Source: Polytrichum commune (taxonomy: Eukaryota > Streptophyta > Polytrichopsida > Polytrichales > Polytrichaceae). Taken from it: a stretch of 64,000 nt of DNA. The notes under the pieces are model-generated. The model made no database searches. It was not told the DNA's origin and was given only the letters and a program-made list of their open reading frames with translations. Shown piece by piece: positions 1-13,314 of the stretch. Position numbers and translations under genes: made by a program. The first letter of the stretch is position 1. Each line of letters begins with the position of its first letter. The stretch covers positions 23,264,144 to 23,328,143 of the forward strand of contig OX485809.1 of NCBI GenBank assembly GCA_950295325.1. The letters are read 5' to 3'.

Positions 1-105
1 AACACCTTTCTGCAACACATGATTAGTTATCAAACTTAAAATGCATCATTGAGTTACAAAAACAAGTTTCAGATAGATCAATTTTGTGTGGAAACTAGCA
101 CATAC

Positions 106-1599
106 CTTAGCAACAATACTAGCCGCGCTCACAATAGGAAAGAGACTGTCCGCTTTCTTAGAGACAGTGAACTTGATCCCAGGGAATCGCTCACTCAATA
201 AATCCTGATACTTGTCAGGATCTCCGACTGTATCAACATACACCTACACAAAGGAACTCAAGTCCACTGGTTAGTTTGTTCAACGTTTAGGGTTTAGGGC
301 TTTTTCTATTGCAGATCGCTATTAAATTGATTTCCATATCAATTTTGAGGCAGCAATGGATCCCAACATCTCATAGATGATAAAATCCAGGGTGTTGATA
401 TCCTCCTGTCTAGGCTCCCACACCAATGCTTGATTAGTTAGAGTATTCCACCCGACAAGAGCAAAAATACATCCTTAAGAGGTGTGTTTTATATCCAACA
501 TCCTGTGATGAAGGTGAGCTCACCTCCGAGAGCTTAACACCCAAATTCAACGTATTTCTGATTAACCCCATTGCAGAATCAAAGGAGATGGTATTCAGAC
601 TCCTTCTCTCCCTGGAAGAAACAAACCCCAAAGTCAGGTGAAGACTGCATCCTTACACAATCATAGATAAGCCCCAAGAGAAAACCTAATTATTCAACAT
701 CACTAATTGCGGTTGTAGATATCCCAGCCAAAGACGACTACTAGCCAGAGATTCATCATGGAGACCACCCCAAAAGACAATACTTCCAACGATCTTTTAC
801 AAGGATGTTTCACCCTTGTCCACAAGCCAATCACTGAAACCACCAACCTTCAAAAACCTGATTTAACAAATGGAACGTTCCCATGACACTCAATCCACAC
901 TTTGGTGAAATCCTTCAGATTGTCAGCCTTACCTGCGCAGCATTTGAGCAGAAAGATCCCGAGGGTCAAGCACATCCACAGCCCATCCCATCAAGTTGTC
1001 TGCCAGAAGATTTTCGTACAGTTCCTCGCGTTTCGATTCCGTAAGAACCTTGGAATCTGCCTCGAAACATGAGTGATAATTAGGTTCAATTTGAAGCCTC
1101 GAGCTAACTTACAGACTTTGTGCTGCCGATGATTGCCCTAAATTCTTGAAATCAGAAAATGTTAAAACTATACGGTCAACAACCGTTCACACAAATCCAG
1201 AACTGCATTTCTACTTCTTGCATTTGAGGCAGAGAACGCTGAAGTACAAATCAACACCTCTATGCATCAATGGAGTGTGAAAACTCAACGACACATGACC
1301 ATGGTAACAATGCGACATGTGCGACATAATGAAATGCTGGAGAGGAGAGAACACCTGCAAATTGCAGTGTGGAGATTCGGTCCTTCTGGTCGAGCGGGCA
1401 GTATGCACATCCATACACCATCGGCCCTGCCAAAACACAAAACAATCACCAGTCTCGTCCCAATACAAGAGACGAGAATGCAGAGTATGCAGAGTTATGC
1501 AAAGGAACACAAACCTAGTACAGGACCTCGTCCAGCTTCATCAATACCCATGAGACAAGGCTCATCCTTCCAAGCAGGCGATGTCGAGGCGATCACCAT
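106..1599 (-). CDS. RNASEH2A: Ribonuclease H2 subunit A (catalytic), 3' part outside window
   Basis: Catalytic subunit of RNase H2, which removes ribonucleotides from DNA and RNA from RNA/DNA hybrids in the nucleus. Exons on the minus strand with matching phases: 1599-1515, 1426-1355, 1056-933, 611-524, 243-106; the rest lies beyond base 1. Exon 1 starts at ATG 1599 and carries the metal-binding block [12 protein letters not shown]. Exon 2 gives [12 protein letters not shown], exon 3 [17 protein letters not shown], and exon 5 has [11 protein letters not shown] and [18 protein letters not shown], with the remaining acidic residues of the DEDD active site. All introns are GT-AG. The exon 2/3 junction restores F-A-D-S-K only if the acceptor just before base 1056 is used. 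The visible part looks intact. A TTTAGGG-type telo-box motif lies in the intron near 283-299. Confidence 0.95.
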
Positions 1600-3403
1600 G
1601 CCTCAACAACACTTCACAGCAAGCTGTGGATTTGAGAATGTAACTTTACTTTCACAGAAGCAGATATTCAATGACCATCACCACTAAGTATCTGATTGAA
1701 CCACTGGGTAGCCTTCGAATCTCGTCAAGCAAAGGGGATTGATCAAGACTTGGACGTTTGGGAAGCTTTGGCTATGGCGGGACGGAGCTCTCTTTTGGCA
1801 CAACGAAGCGGGAGGGGAGATGGATGAATATGTCCTAGATGGATGATAACATCATGGATACAATTCATCCATAAATTTCATCAACTTTGGGCAGTGAGGC
1901 CTTGTATTTATCACATATTTCGGCACCTCACAAAATGACTTATTTTCTGCTGAACTGGCCATGCAGGTACGGTATATGGAAGGTGCTCTGCACTCTCTGA
2001 TTCATGGCCCGATCACACCAAACTTTCCGTCCAATTCCAACCATGAAATTGTTGGGGATTATGTTGAGAAATAGATGTTGGCCCATAACTTTTCACACTA
2101 TTACAGCCAAAGATGTTGACGGATGGTGCCATAAGTGGTTGATGTGATCAACCCCTCAAAGGTCGTCCAGAGACTTCTTGAAGAATCTTCCCAAGTGTGG
2201 GTAATCACATTGGCTGGAACTTCGTTATGATTTTAATTTGGGACAAAAATTTTGGGGAGTCAATGTGAAGCCATCCCATGGAAACATGTTTGAGAAGGCA
2301 TTCAATAACTTACACATGACGACTCGTGATGAGTATGGTCTTTTGACATCCTACCATGTTTTGATTGGTCATGTCCCATATCATAGGACAAAGGGCACTG
2401 TGGAAACTATCTTTGAGTGATAATAGGCCATGAGTTTTGCATGTCATAATTAATGAATAAGGTTTTGGTGAAACCCAATAAAAGTTTAGTGGAAGCTCAG
2501 TGGAAACTCAATAAATTTTCCAATTTAATATGAAAGAGCTACACTAAATGTGATATTTAGTGTCACCAATTCTAATTGTCTTGCTCAATACTAATTGTAA
2601 ACCACGGTATAGTGTCGCCAACACTAATAGCTAACCCAACATAATTTGTCAGTCCAATTTGGGGATTATAGATTTATAGTGTTGCAATTATTGTCACTCA
2701 CCAAATGAATTTTCATCCAAATTTCAATCATCTATGACAACAAGCTTTGTTACAAAAGTGGAATCACATATTCAAATCCCATGGTGAAGAATGCTTGAGA
2801 ATGCTATGTATGTAGCCTATTTATGGTCCAATGCACATGGAGTATTCTTGGACAATCTACATAACTTAAGAATGAATCCGTTGGGAACTCACTCATGCAC
2901 CTATTTCATTGAATATTGTAGGTAGATGGGAGGAGAGGCTTTGTGCCCAAAGATAGGCCACAATGAAGGACGTGTCAAGTCATGAGAGTGAGCTTGCCAC
3001 TTGTGTAGCAAAATGAAACGACTTACCTCGATAAAGACAAAGTTTTACATTGGGGATAAAACATACTCCACATTCACCTTCAAGACAAGCATTGGTTGAA
3101 ACAATGCTAGCAAAGATCTTGGGGGCAGTTTTTATTCTTTCAAAGCTTTGATTAATTTCAAGAGCTTTAGAGCAAGGCCAATAATTCTTGCATCTACGTA
3201 TGCAACCAAGAACATCAAATAACCTCCATCCGGGATGCAAATGCATGATGTAATCTTGCCATTCATCTTGCATCCCAGTTGTTTATACAAGCTAAGTAAG
3301 TCACCTGGAAGGAGAAACTCTTGTGGAAGAAGGTTCCTTTGCGTGTAAATTAAGCAAAGCAAATTGTTAGTTCAGTAAGTCAATGCCTACATATCCAAAA
3401 CAA
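1600..3403. other. Intergenic, upstream of RNASEH2A
   Basis: No gene recognised. Bases 1600-1860 are the probable promoter/leader of the minus-strand RNASEH2A. The rest is AT-rich with only short, unconvincing ORFs, plus one 23-nt palindrome at 2541-2563 listed separately. Confidence 0.5.
2541..2563. repeat. Solo 23-nt palindrome, ACACTAAAT...ATTTAGTGT type
   Basis: Near-perfect palindrome with ten-base arms. The same motif forms both ends of the MITE at 46371-46587 and recurs at 58194-58216 and, degenerate, at 3848-3870. Each copy is preceded by CT. Confidence 0.6.
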
Positions 3404-3518
3404 TGTTTTGTGGGACTGCCAATATTCCATGGAATATTCTCGACTAATCACCACATTCAAACTAAGTGTGGTGAATAGTCGGGAATATTCCGTGAAATAT
3501 TATCAGTCCCACGTAACA
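3404..3518. repeat. Foldback (hairpin) element, ~115 bp
   Basis: The left arm (GTGGGACTG, then a block around AATATTCCATGGAATATTC) is matched by an inverted right arm ending CAGTCCCAC. Arms are about 45 bp with a tiny loop, so this is probably a small non-autonomous DNA element. No clear target-site duplication is seen. Confidence 0.6.
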
Positions 3519-5110
3519 CTATTATGGATCTAAATGATGTTATGCTAGATACCATGTGTACAAGGAAACGAGCGATATGACTAAATTGTGGATTTGTACT
3601 AGAATAGTTGGTAAGTTAGTTTTGATTGACTTGATTGTTACATTGATAAAGTTTATTTATTATTATTATTATTATTATTATCCTTTTTTTGTTCTTTTTT
3701 TCTTCATTTAGTTGATTTACTTTATTTCGAAATTGATGTATAAAATTTGGACAATTTAGTTGATTTCTTATGAGAATATGTATTATTGGTATTGGTTTTT
3801 GGAGGCAAATAATGTATACAAAAAGTTGCATTGTGTAATTTGTGACTACGCTTTATATTGTATTTAGTGTCATGATATGGTATTTTATGTCATTGTGGTA
3901 GCTTTTCTAATAACATATTTTTTTATGAATAAACATACATGTAATGTCATCCCAACTTACTTTTAGTTTGATATACAATGCATTCTAATTATTTTGTAAT
4001 GAAATTATATCATGGATGTTTAAAATTAATATTTATCCAGCTTCACATCAAACAATTAGATAAATATATAATCATATTCAAATAATCAGACAATCATATA
4101 GTTACATATGACTTTCACACACAATTACAGACAAAAGAGGCTATGGCCCTGATTTAGATTTGCAAATCATTTGTCTTAATTGTGTAATTAGGATACAAAC
4201 AAAGAGGAGTAATTTAGATAAATTAACTGATCAAGTCCCAATTAAATTAATTAAACCAAGGCCATCAAGTTGGGCCATAACTAAGTGAGTTTTCATCCAA
4301 ACTTAAAATACTCTAGCCAATATTTCATTAAATAAATGTTAGGATGTAACATATGCCAAACTATTAGTGGATGAACTAAATTGAGTTGAGATGGCAATAC
4401 TTGTAAACTTACTCATGTGAAACGTCATTAGAGACTTTATCACAATGACATAAAAATACCATAAGACTAGTGCAGTCATGTAGTAAAAAAATTCGTTTGT
4501 TTGTTTATGTGGTTGGCCTCCGGAAATCAATACCAAGAATACATATCCTTGTAAGAAAGCAACTAAATTGTGCAAATAAACCCTAAACCCTAAGCCATGT
4601 ACTTGCAATTTGCCTTTCTTACATATAAAGGTACATTGTTTTGTTTAATGAGTGTGAGTTGGCATTCGGAGTTACGTGTTGCTATAATTTCTACTGACAT
4701 CGTTATTTTGTACCAACTTAGTTGTGTCATATTCTTCGGAGTGCATACTAACTACTTATGTTATTTAAGTAAAAATTGGTACTCTCAATATAATGTTATA
4801 GCAACACGTAACTCATATGGTAACTCACACTAATTAAACAAAAACAAATGTTATGTTCTTCATTGTATTTCGAGCACTCTTGATAGCAATCAAAACATAA
4901 CATTCATGATATAAAAAGAACTTCTTCTTTACACTATGAACTTGCACGATAGGTGCCCATACAAAAATTAGTTTCAAAATGCAAATTCTTCCAAATTTGA
5001 AGTGCACTACACAAGACTAGGAACTAAGTCAACCTTGGGAAAAAAATACGCCACATATGAATATGACATTTTCATGAATACCATGTAACTTCACCTTTCA
5101 ACTCACTTAA
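3519..5110. other. Gene-poor AT-rich spacer
   Basis: Holds a TTA microsatellite at about 3655-3681, a degenerate 23-nt palindrome at 3848-3870 and an interstitial telomere-like AAACCCTAAACCCTAA stretch near 4578-4593. No gene seen. Confidence 0.5.
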
Positions 5111-5641
5111 TGGGGCATTCCCACTTGACTTTAGTTAAGACCCAAAGTATTTCCTAAAAACCGGGTAAAGCTCCCTTGGTTATAGCGGAGGCATCCGGCT
5201 ATCCCAATGCACCTACGAGAACTTGCTCCGGAGATTTTCAAGTAGGTTTTAGTTAAGTAGCTTTCACACATGTTCGTTGTTTTATCTACCAAGCAATGAA
5301 TGTTGGGTAGTTTTTGTCCCATCCCCAAATGCCTTACTACTCACCTATCTTACCATCGGTTTTTGTTAATGAAGCTCCTCGTGCCCTCATAGCTAAGACT
5401 AAAAAGCAACCAATCACAAGGGTGGGAGGCGACACTTTTAAAGTTCCTATATTCTTGCCTCATGTTTAGGTACCGATGGGAGGGTTGGTGGTTGAGGCTT
5501 AAAACCTCCACTTTTAAGCCATGCCACATCATTTGCCACCTAGGCTCGGCACTAAAAAGAGCCGTATGTGTGAACCCTACATAACTAAAACCGCTTTTAG
5601 ACTAAAACTACTTCTAACTAATGTCAGGTGGGAATGCCCCA
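5111..5641. mobile_element. Harbinger/Tourist-like MITE, copy 1
   Basis: 531-bp non-autonomous element with ~25-bp terminal inverted repeats starting TGGGGCATTCCCAC (left) and ending GTGGGAATGCCCCA (right). It is flanked by a 3-bp TAA duplication (5108-5110 and 5642-5644), typical of PIF/Harbinger. A second copy in opposite internal orientation lies at 38535-39073. The ~60-codon ORF inside both copies is not a gene. Confidence 0.85.
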
Positions 5642-8600
5642 TAAGCTTCTTCCCTACAATTGATGACGACCCATAATTCCTACACTTGAATCAAGGGTTG
5701 CAAACTGAGTGCATTTATTTTGGGCAGATTGTTTTTTTTATTCAAGGGTTGGGTATCAATTTATTGCTCATGTGAATGTTTTATAAGATAATATGAGTGT
5801 AAGTTGCACTTGTTCAATTCATCTCCATCTTCTTGGTGTGTATTCAGTACTAACCTCTAAGGGCTTCATTCAATGATAAAAAAAATTGGTAGCTTTAATT
5901 CATACAAACAAGATGATGTGAATTTGTTCGAGGGTGTCTCTTCTTGTGGCACGATTAATGCATTTTTTTTCTCTTATTTTATTTATTTCCAAAATTGTGA
6001 CTCCAAAATTGGTGACCGGGCTTGTCACTTGGTTGTACACTCGCTCCACCCAAACTGCTTGTTTTGTGAAGGGCTTGAGGAAAACATCATAAAAGTTTAT
6101 AGATTTAGTAATAGAGATTGTTCATTTGGTACAAACCAATGATCACATGCTAGTTGAATGTCGTGTTGCAAGCAATGATGAACACTCTGACCAAGATGAA
6201 GAGTGTAATGCAACAAGAAACAATAATGGCATGGAATGCAAGGTTGTTCACCCGGTGGAAGCGTGTGCTAGTGCTTATAAGTTATTGGACTTCATCATAC
6301 GTGAAGGTTCATAAAGTTTTTTTCGCTACAAGTTGTTGCATGTGGAGCACATTCGTAATAATTTGTCTAGAACATGCGTACAACTGCTACCAATAAGTAC
6401 GATATTAAGAGTTTCATGTTGCTTGGTGATAGTCACCATTTACATGTGATATATACGTAGAAGTGTTCTTCGTGCTTTTACTTATCCTCGCCATTTTGTA
6501 CATACTGTTATGAAATTTCGAACAAACATATCCTAGAATGTTTGAGCTTTGCGTATGTTCGCAACTCTAGAAGCTTATCCTTGTCCCAGTTTCGAAATCA
6601 TCAATTTCGACATTGCAATGTTGCACTTTATGTTATTCCATAAAATCGCACGCTACACTAATCCTCTATTATCACGCATCCATGTCAACACTACAAACCT
6701 CCTTGATGCCACGTGCACTTTCGTTGCGGCATGTGTGATATTAGGGAGGCTCGAGTGTAGTATGAAAAAATCACAATTCAACACACCTTGACTTTCTTTT
6801 TTTTCAACCCCGGAAAAGTTGGTCCTCATACTTTACACACATATTTGATTTGAGATCTACTACTCCTCCGATTTCTCGAGTCCTTGGGGGCATCGAGCAC
6901 CACATTAAACACAAGCGGATTCTTTTCTTTGCGAAATGGAGGAGTGCGGAAGTTTCGACTGCAGGTTCCTGTATGAACACAACTTTATATATGGGACTCC
7001 GAACATCTGAACCTTTCAGACGCACTTTGGGCCAAACACGTACGAAAACATTTATAGGTACTGTGATGGCATTGACATCACCAGTGGCATTTTCTGATGA
7101 GAATCAGATCATTGGACCACAATGTATTGCTAGATGATCTGTATAGTCAACAGCCGATATTGTGTATCCTTCTTGCCATAAATTCAGCCTGCAAGTACCC
7201 CTACTGAAATTTCAGGTCTACTCCTGCCTCTCTACCTACATTCTACCTAAAGTTGAGTGTACTAGGTATGTCTAGGGTAGAAGCACCAAGGGTAAGCGAG
7301 TCTTTACCCCCCTAAAAGCACGGGTTTTTTTTTTTTTTTTTTTTAATCTTGAATCAAAGATGCACTATAAAGCATGAATGGAAAACACATTCTTCTGTGT
7401 TGGCATACAAGAGAAAGTTTCAAGGAGCTAATTGTAAAACACATCCGTACAATTGGAATATGGATCTTTATCTTTGGTCTCCACCAGCTCGTTTTACAAG
7501 CATTTTCCTTCACAAAATGATAGTAAAAATTCCAATATGTATCGAAATCACTGGATCTTTGGTATGGTTGGCTAAAATTTTGAACTACATAAATTGGCGG
7601 GAAAAACCAAAAATATTAATGTCGCTGACATTATTACTTTCCCAAAATAGCTAAATTTGTAACAAAGACAAAATTAAGTGTTCCAACCACTTCAAAGTCC
7701 ATATCTTGGAGTCATTGATATATAATGATTCACTCGTGATATATAATAATATCACTATTTCAGATAGGGATGCTCACTAATTGTGGAGTTGAGTTCCACT
7801 TGTGTGCATTGTCATCATCGTCTCCCCTTTCATCATAAGGCAATGTAAGATTGTCTAGCCCTACGCAGCTACGCTCGTCAATATGTGCTTAGTAAAAAAC
7901 TCCCTAACTACAAATGTGTGGGTTCAGTTGAGTTTTTGGAATGACATCATAAGTGGATTCTACACACTCGCCTAGTTGTTGGACTTGGTAACACGTGGCC
8001 TTAGCTACATTTGCCCATTGAGCTCCACTATTTCCTCCGCCAAATGGATCGTTTGTTATTCCCACTCCCCTTCCTTCATCATTTCGTTCTCTAATTTTGT
8101 CTCCTCCATCGTGCTTCATTTCTTGCTCTTAATTTGAACCTCTCCTCCCTCAACAACTTTATCTTTTCCAGGATGCTCCTCCAATCTCTCTCTCTCTCTC
8201 TCTCTTCATTTTTTTTCATCTTCTGTCATTTCTCTTTCCTCCTTGTCTTCCCCCTCTATGTTATGTGAGTCGTTGGATTCCAACAACTCCGCGATTGCCC
8301 TCTTCTGCCCAACTATCTTCCTAGGTGATCACTTCATTTGGGCTTCATATTGTGTAGTTGGTCTTGGTGCCATATGTTGGCTAGTACATGTCTATTGTTG
8401 GAGGCCAACACCTAGGGACGTTGTTGCATGTACTTCTCTAATAGTAAAGGCCTCATGGCTCCCTTGCTACTTTGAAATTTGGCAGCCAACTCCTCAAATG
8501 GCACAACAACATCTCTTGTCGTTATCTCGACACCTAGTCCTCCAGTATCGACTCCTTTGGCCCCACTAGTCTTGGCAACTAGCAAAGTTGTTGTGGCAGT

Positions 8601-10060
8601 AACAATTGCCAAAGCATATGGAGCAACAAAAGCAACATCAATTGCCTTAGTCTTTTCGATTGCAACATTCCTTTGAGTTGAGTTAATGGTGGTGGTTGCA
8701 ACAACATCCTATGTTAGTGACGTATTGATTGTTGCCTTAGAGGCTTTCTTATTGTTGTCTTCTTGGTGTGGCCCATGTAGTTAGTTCATGACTCATGCTC
8801 GTTACCAATACCCTAAATAGCATGTCCAACATGATTTTTTTGTTCCCATCATTGCCACAATCTTGACCTTGTCTTTTTTTTGAGTGCTCCCCAAAAGACA
8901 TCCTTCTGACACTCTTATGCTTCCTCATCAAAAGCATTTTTCTTGTTGTTCTCCTACTTCTAACTTGTTAGAAACCTTCCTGATCCACACACACACACAC
9001 ACACACACATGTTGTGGTTGACGTGTATGACGTGTATGATTTTATTTTATTGCTCCTTTGTGTGCTTGTCTTGAAGCTACTTTGTGATCTTTTACCAAAT
9101 GTTTCCAACTAAGACATACTTGACATCTAAGAGATAGGTTGCCGTAATCTACCATCACGTTTTGGGCTGGGACAATACTATTTATAGGATTCAAGGAAAT
9201 ATCACTAACCCAACCCTCCTTGACTTTGATATTGACACTATCTCGGGTCTTTTGTTGATGCATTGGAGGAATCAATGCAAATGACCTCCCTTAAGGATTT
9301 TGAATTGTCTAAGGCATGATCATGATGCTTGTATGATAAGCTTCTTAATGTATCCTATGTGGGAAATTCTAGATTGCTAGGGTTATCCGGGTTAAAACCA
9401 TGAACCCAACTTTGTAGAATACATGTGCCCCCTTTTTTTGAAGGGAAAAAACATGAACACCTCATGGATCACCATGCTTTCATTGCTAGACAAAAAAGAA
9501 CTACCCTTTACCTACATCTCTACAAGAATGTTAGGTTATTCCTTCTTAACTCATGGTTTAGGGTGGAGCCACATCTCCAAAACCCTGGGAGTTGGGTTTA
9601 GGGCCTACAAACTTGGCTATCACTAGTTGGTCTTGCAACAATGCAATACATGCAAATAAGTGAGAATCCACTTTGAATGAGACATCATCCTTTCTCACTA
9701 AAAAATCACTCACATTTCTTTCAAGGTTTGATGGGAGGACCTCACCACTTTGTGCTCGAAACGTAGTGAGGCCATCCTTAAATGTACGTTGACTTGCCTC
9801 TTCCATGACCTCAATGACGGTATCCACCATCTCCACATCGTGCTTCAATGCTTCCCTAGAGATCCAACCTTTTTTTAAAGTCTAACATAGGGTCAAAATG
9901 GACTCGTCCACCATATATGACTTTCTCTGTGAAGGATTCCATCTTGGCTCTCCAAATTGGTGCATAGATATGATTCTACTTGCTTCATATCCTCACGAAA
10001 ACTAATTACAATGTTTTCCAGATGCAATTTGTAATCTAGTTTCATGGTCTAATTTCTTGT
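5642..10060. other. Gene-poor spacer with simple repeats
   Basis: No recognisable gene on either strand. Contains a 20-base T run (7325-7344), a CT microsatellite (about 8187-8208) and a CA microsatellite (about 8990-9008). The short ORFs here have biased, unconserved-looking composition. Confidence 0.5.
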
Positions 10061-10469
10061 CACGGGTAGATCACTCCATTGTCAAGTTGAACACCACGTG
10101 CGACCAAAAAAATCTTCTTTTGGTAAGTTGCACCACCAAAATGGGTCAAAATTTTATCAATTTTTTTTTCATGAGTAGATATACACAGTACCTATGACAT
10201 AGTTAAAAGTGGTAACTAAATTTGATGATTTGTTTTTTTCATAAAACATACCGTTTCTAACTAGAATGACATAGAATTGAACTAAAACAATTACTAAAAA
10301 AATAAAAATGACTAAAAATTTCAAAAAAATATACAAAAGATACTATCAATGGTTATGTATATGTAGAAAAAATATCATAAATTTTAAAATTATATATGGC
10401 ATGTAATATAGGGGTAGCAAACTTTGTCCGCACGTGGTGTCAACTTGACAATGAAGTGACCTCCCCGTG
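10061..10469. mobile_element. hAT-like MITE, copy 1
   Basis: 409-bp element starting CACGGGTAGATCACTCC and ending in the inverse of that (diverged), with further inverted subterminal sequence (CACCACGTGCG / CGCACGTGGTG). It is flanked by a perfect 8-bp duplication TTTCTTGT at 10053-10060 and 10470-10477, the hAT superfamily length. No coding capacity. Nearly the same element is at 16970-17379. Confidence 0.9.
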
Positions 10470-10739
10470 TTTCTTGTTTGATCTTTGAAGCTCGCCCCTC
10501 TGGCTTGCTCGCATTGAATTTACACTATCCAACACTCAATAATCCTAGGCAGATATAGGGAGATCTACAGTTTCACATCGATAATGTATTGATCTTCACG
10601 CGTTTGCAATTGGAATAGATGCTCTCCTCTTCTTCCGAGGACGAGCCATTCGTCGATGTATTCTATGCTTCTTGGATCAATTGTTTGGGATCATTGTTGT
10701 GCAAAGTTGTTCTATGCTCAAATTTTCTTGTCCTTGAAT

Positions 10740-11310
10740 CCATGCTTACCCATAACATTCCTCAACACCTATTATTTGTTCAGTGGGCCCTCGGAATATA
10801 ACAACTGGGTGCTCAAAAAGCTAAGAGCATCCTCAGTCGGTCTAGGTAAAGCTCACTGCAAACCAAAACCTATCTTTTGACTGACCTAAAATTAGAAACT
10901 GAAATTACCATCATTAGAAGCACACCTAAATAAACGTGAGATATTTCTCAAGAAAAAAGAATTGTAAAAATTTGACGTAGGTGAAATCCCTCATTGAAAA
11001 CACCACATTTTCAAAATTTAGAGGGAGTGCACCAAATCTTGCTTTAAAATGGAAAGATCCTCCCACACTCCCTCCAAATTTTTGACATTTAGAGGGAGTG
11101 TGGGAGGATCTGTCCATTTTTAAGCAAGATTTGGTGCACTCCCTCTAAATTTTGAGCAATTTTAAGCAAGATAGGTCTTGGTTTGCAGTGAGCTTTACCT
11201 AGACCGACTGAGGATGCTCTAAGTAGGAGACTCAACTTTCCGAGCATCCGACTGTTATATTATGAGGGCCCATCGAACAAGAGCGAGTGATGAGTAATAT
11301 TATGACCTTG
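10740..11310. repeat. Outer inverted repeat around the 10825-11219 MITE
   Basis: Sequence left of the inner MITE (10740-10824) is matched, inverted and diverged, by sequence to its right (11220-11310). Shared landmarks are GGGCCC next to GAACAA and TGTTATATT. The inner element therefore sits in the centre of an older palindrome. Confidence 0.55.
10825..11219. mobile_element. Foldback Tourist-like MITE, 395 bp
   Basis: Almost fully palindromic. It starts GAGCATCCTCAGTCGGTCTA and ends in the inverse; a second inverted pair (around GCACCAAATCTTGC and AGATCCTCCCACACTCCCTC) fills the interior. A 3-bp TAA duplication flanks it (10822-10824 and 11220-11222). GAGCATC termini and TAA target sites fit Harbinger/Tourist MITEs. 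Confidence 0.8.
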
Positions 11311-12200
11311 TCATATTTAGAAAGATAGTGTTCCTTATTTTCGGTACTTGCCTCTCGCATGTAAGTGCTTCTCAATTTTCTTCGATGGGCTCCACCTAAT
11401 TCCAACACCTCCCCTCCATCATTAGTTTATTACACTTCGAACTTTGAGAACCCTAGAACCGTACTTTTTGAACTTATTCCCTAGAGCTTGATGAAAGGGC
11501 ACCCCTCGGAAATAGAATAGATTACCTTCAAGAAATTCTGAGCGTTTTTACCTTAATATACCATTTTACCATGCATGAACATAGGGATGTATGTATGGTA
11601 CAAAATCAAGTATACTACCTACCAAGGCTAGGTATAAGCTAGTAGGTGGGATAATTTATTCCTAGCTACTTGGCAGGCTGAGATAAGTTACAGTGGGCAT
11701 ATTGAAGTTGGTTGCCATGGTGTCACTTTATTCTTAATGTTTCCAACTTCTTTACTGCCTCGTCATCAAGGACACTCACGACAGCGACGACAGTCCCGGG
11801 ATGGCTCATGGGGAACCGTGTGATCCTTCATCGGACGGCTCCAAATTACATTCTTTCCCAGGTTCACTGCGGTGTCTAGGGGGGACTCATCCGCACCGAA
11901 CTCCATCGCTACTTTAATGTGTACACTCCTGGGTACCAATTCTTCTCGGTGTTTCGCAAATTGGGTAAGTAAATCAGTCTGCAGGGAGTGTAACCAATCA
12001 TGGGATTGAGCGCAGATCCATTGGCAGGTGATGGTTAGCAGCTCAAAGCTCCAACCAATTTAGGGGTTAAGTGAGCGCGAGTGGCTGTGTCCGAGGAGGT
12101 TTCAATTTCGCAAAGGGGTTCTGAAGGAGAAGAGAGTGGACATCGCGAGGAGTGGACACGTACTGAGAAGCGTTAGATTTTGAGGTTTTCATGGGAAAGT
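11311..12200. other. Intergenic, upstream of RTE1-like gene
   Basis: No coding sequence recognised. GC content rises from about 11760, as expected near the promoter and leader of the downstream gene. Confidence 0.4.
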
Positions 12201-12449
12201 TTGACACCGATTAAGGGCCTTGAAGCAGGTTTTTACCCTTTCTTGCAGCAGGGTGTGTGGATTTCGGAGCTTCTTCGCATACAGTCGTGATGAGGGACGA
12301 GTTGAAGTCGAGACAGACGACGTGGACTTCCATCGAAGAGGAGCTTTACGGGTGGTTCTCCCAGATTTTTTCTGTGAGGAAGGAATTTTCCACTTTCGAT
12401 TTGGATTTTCTCACAATCGGTGGTTGGCATCCGTTGCAGTGGCTCAGGG

Positions 12450-13301
12450 GTAAGTTTCCCGCAGATTTGAGTTCTCGAGTTCAAAACATATATTTTCGAT
12501 GTTTGTTTGGCCCATTTTATTGTTCACATGATGTTTTCTGTGGAAAATCATAGCTTTGTATGTTTACCTGGTGACTTGGAGAAGAGGTTTTGAAAGATGA
12601 CACTCCTTGCCTTCATCGACAGTCATGAAGTTATCAAACTCGTACATTTGAAGGTGTTACATTGGTAATACATTAGAAATAACTTCAGTTCTTGGTTAGG
12701 CCATAGGTAATGGAAGGAGACCATTTAAGTGTCTTCGCAGACTGCACCGTGGGAGTGGATAGATTCTCATTTGGCCAGATCAATTAGAATCTCCATACTC
12801 GCTCCTGTCTGAATTGCTCTCAAGCTTTTCATCATGCCTCTTTTCCTCCTGGATAGTTAAACTGAAGATCACGAATTAGGCGATTGGTTGCAACAATACT
12901 TGCATTGCCTGTTCAGGAAGATGGCTTGAATTTGGATCGCAGTGAAACTGTTCACGTTTTTTTGTTTATTACCATTATACGTTTACCAGTTAGCATCTGT
13001 ATACATTTGGACATTTTTACAGTCTGGAAAACAAGTTTTTTTGACTACAAGGACAATCCAAGGCAGTGGAAATCCTATCAAAGTGGAATTTGTGGCGCAC
13101 TGGAAACAATGTAAACTCTGGGTCATATTTTATTAGCCCATTGCAATGTATTTGACGACAAGGGAAGCACTACAATTCAACCATCTGGATGGGTGGGTGA
13201 CAGACATTCTACGGAAGATTGAGAACAATTTATTGAAATTATACCTTCTGGGACGAGAGGAGTTGTGCTACTCACTCGAATGCCTCTGTTGTAATATGCA
13301 G
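12450..13301 (+). other. Probable 5'-leader intron of the RTE1-like gene
   Basis: A strong donor (CAGGG followed by GTAAGT at 12450) and an acceptor (AATATGCAG ending at 13301) lie just before the coding ATG at 13315. No coding sequence needs this interval, so a non-coding first exon ending at 12449 is inferred. Confidence 0.5.
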
Positions 13302-13314
13302 AAGTAAAGACAGT

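Noticed and set aside
283..299. Telomere-type repeat (GTTTAGGGTTTAGGG), also near 4578-4593 and 19764-19779
   Set aside because: Only two units each; common plant telo-box/intron motifs, not a telomere junction.
5350..5532. 60-codon ORF (minus) with an almost identical partner at 38644-38826 (plus)
   Set aside because: Both lie inside the two copies of the Harbinger-like MITE; similarity reflects the repeat, not a protein family.
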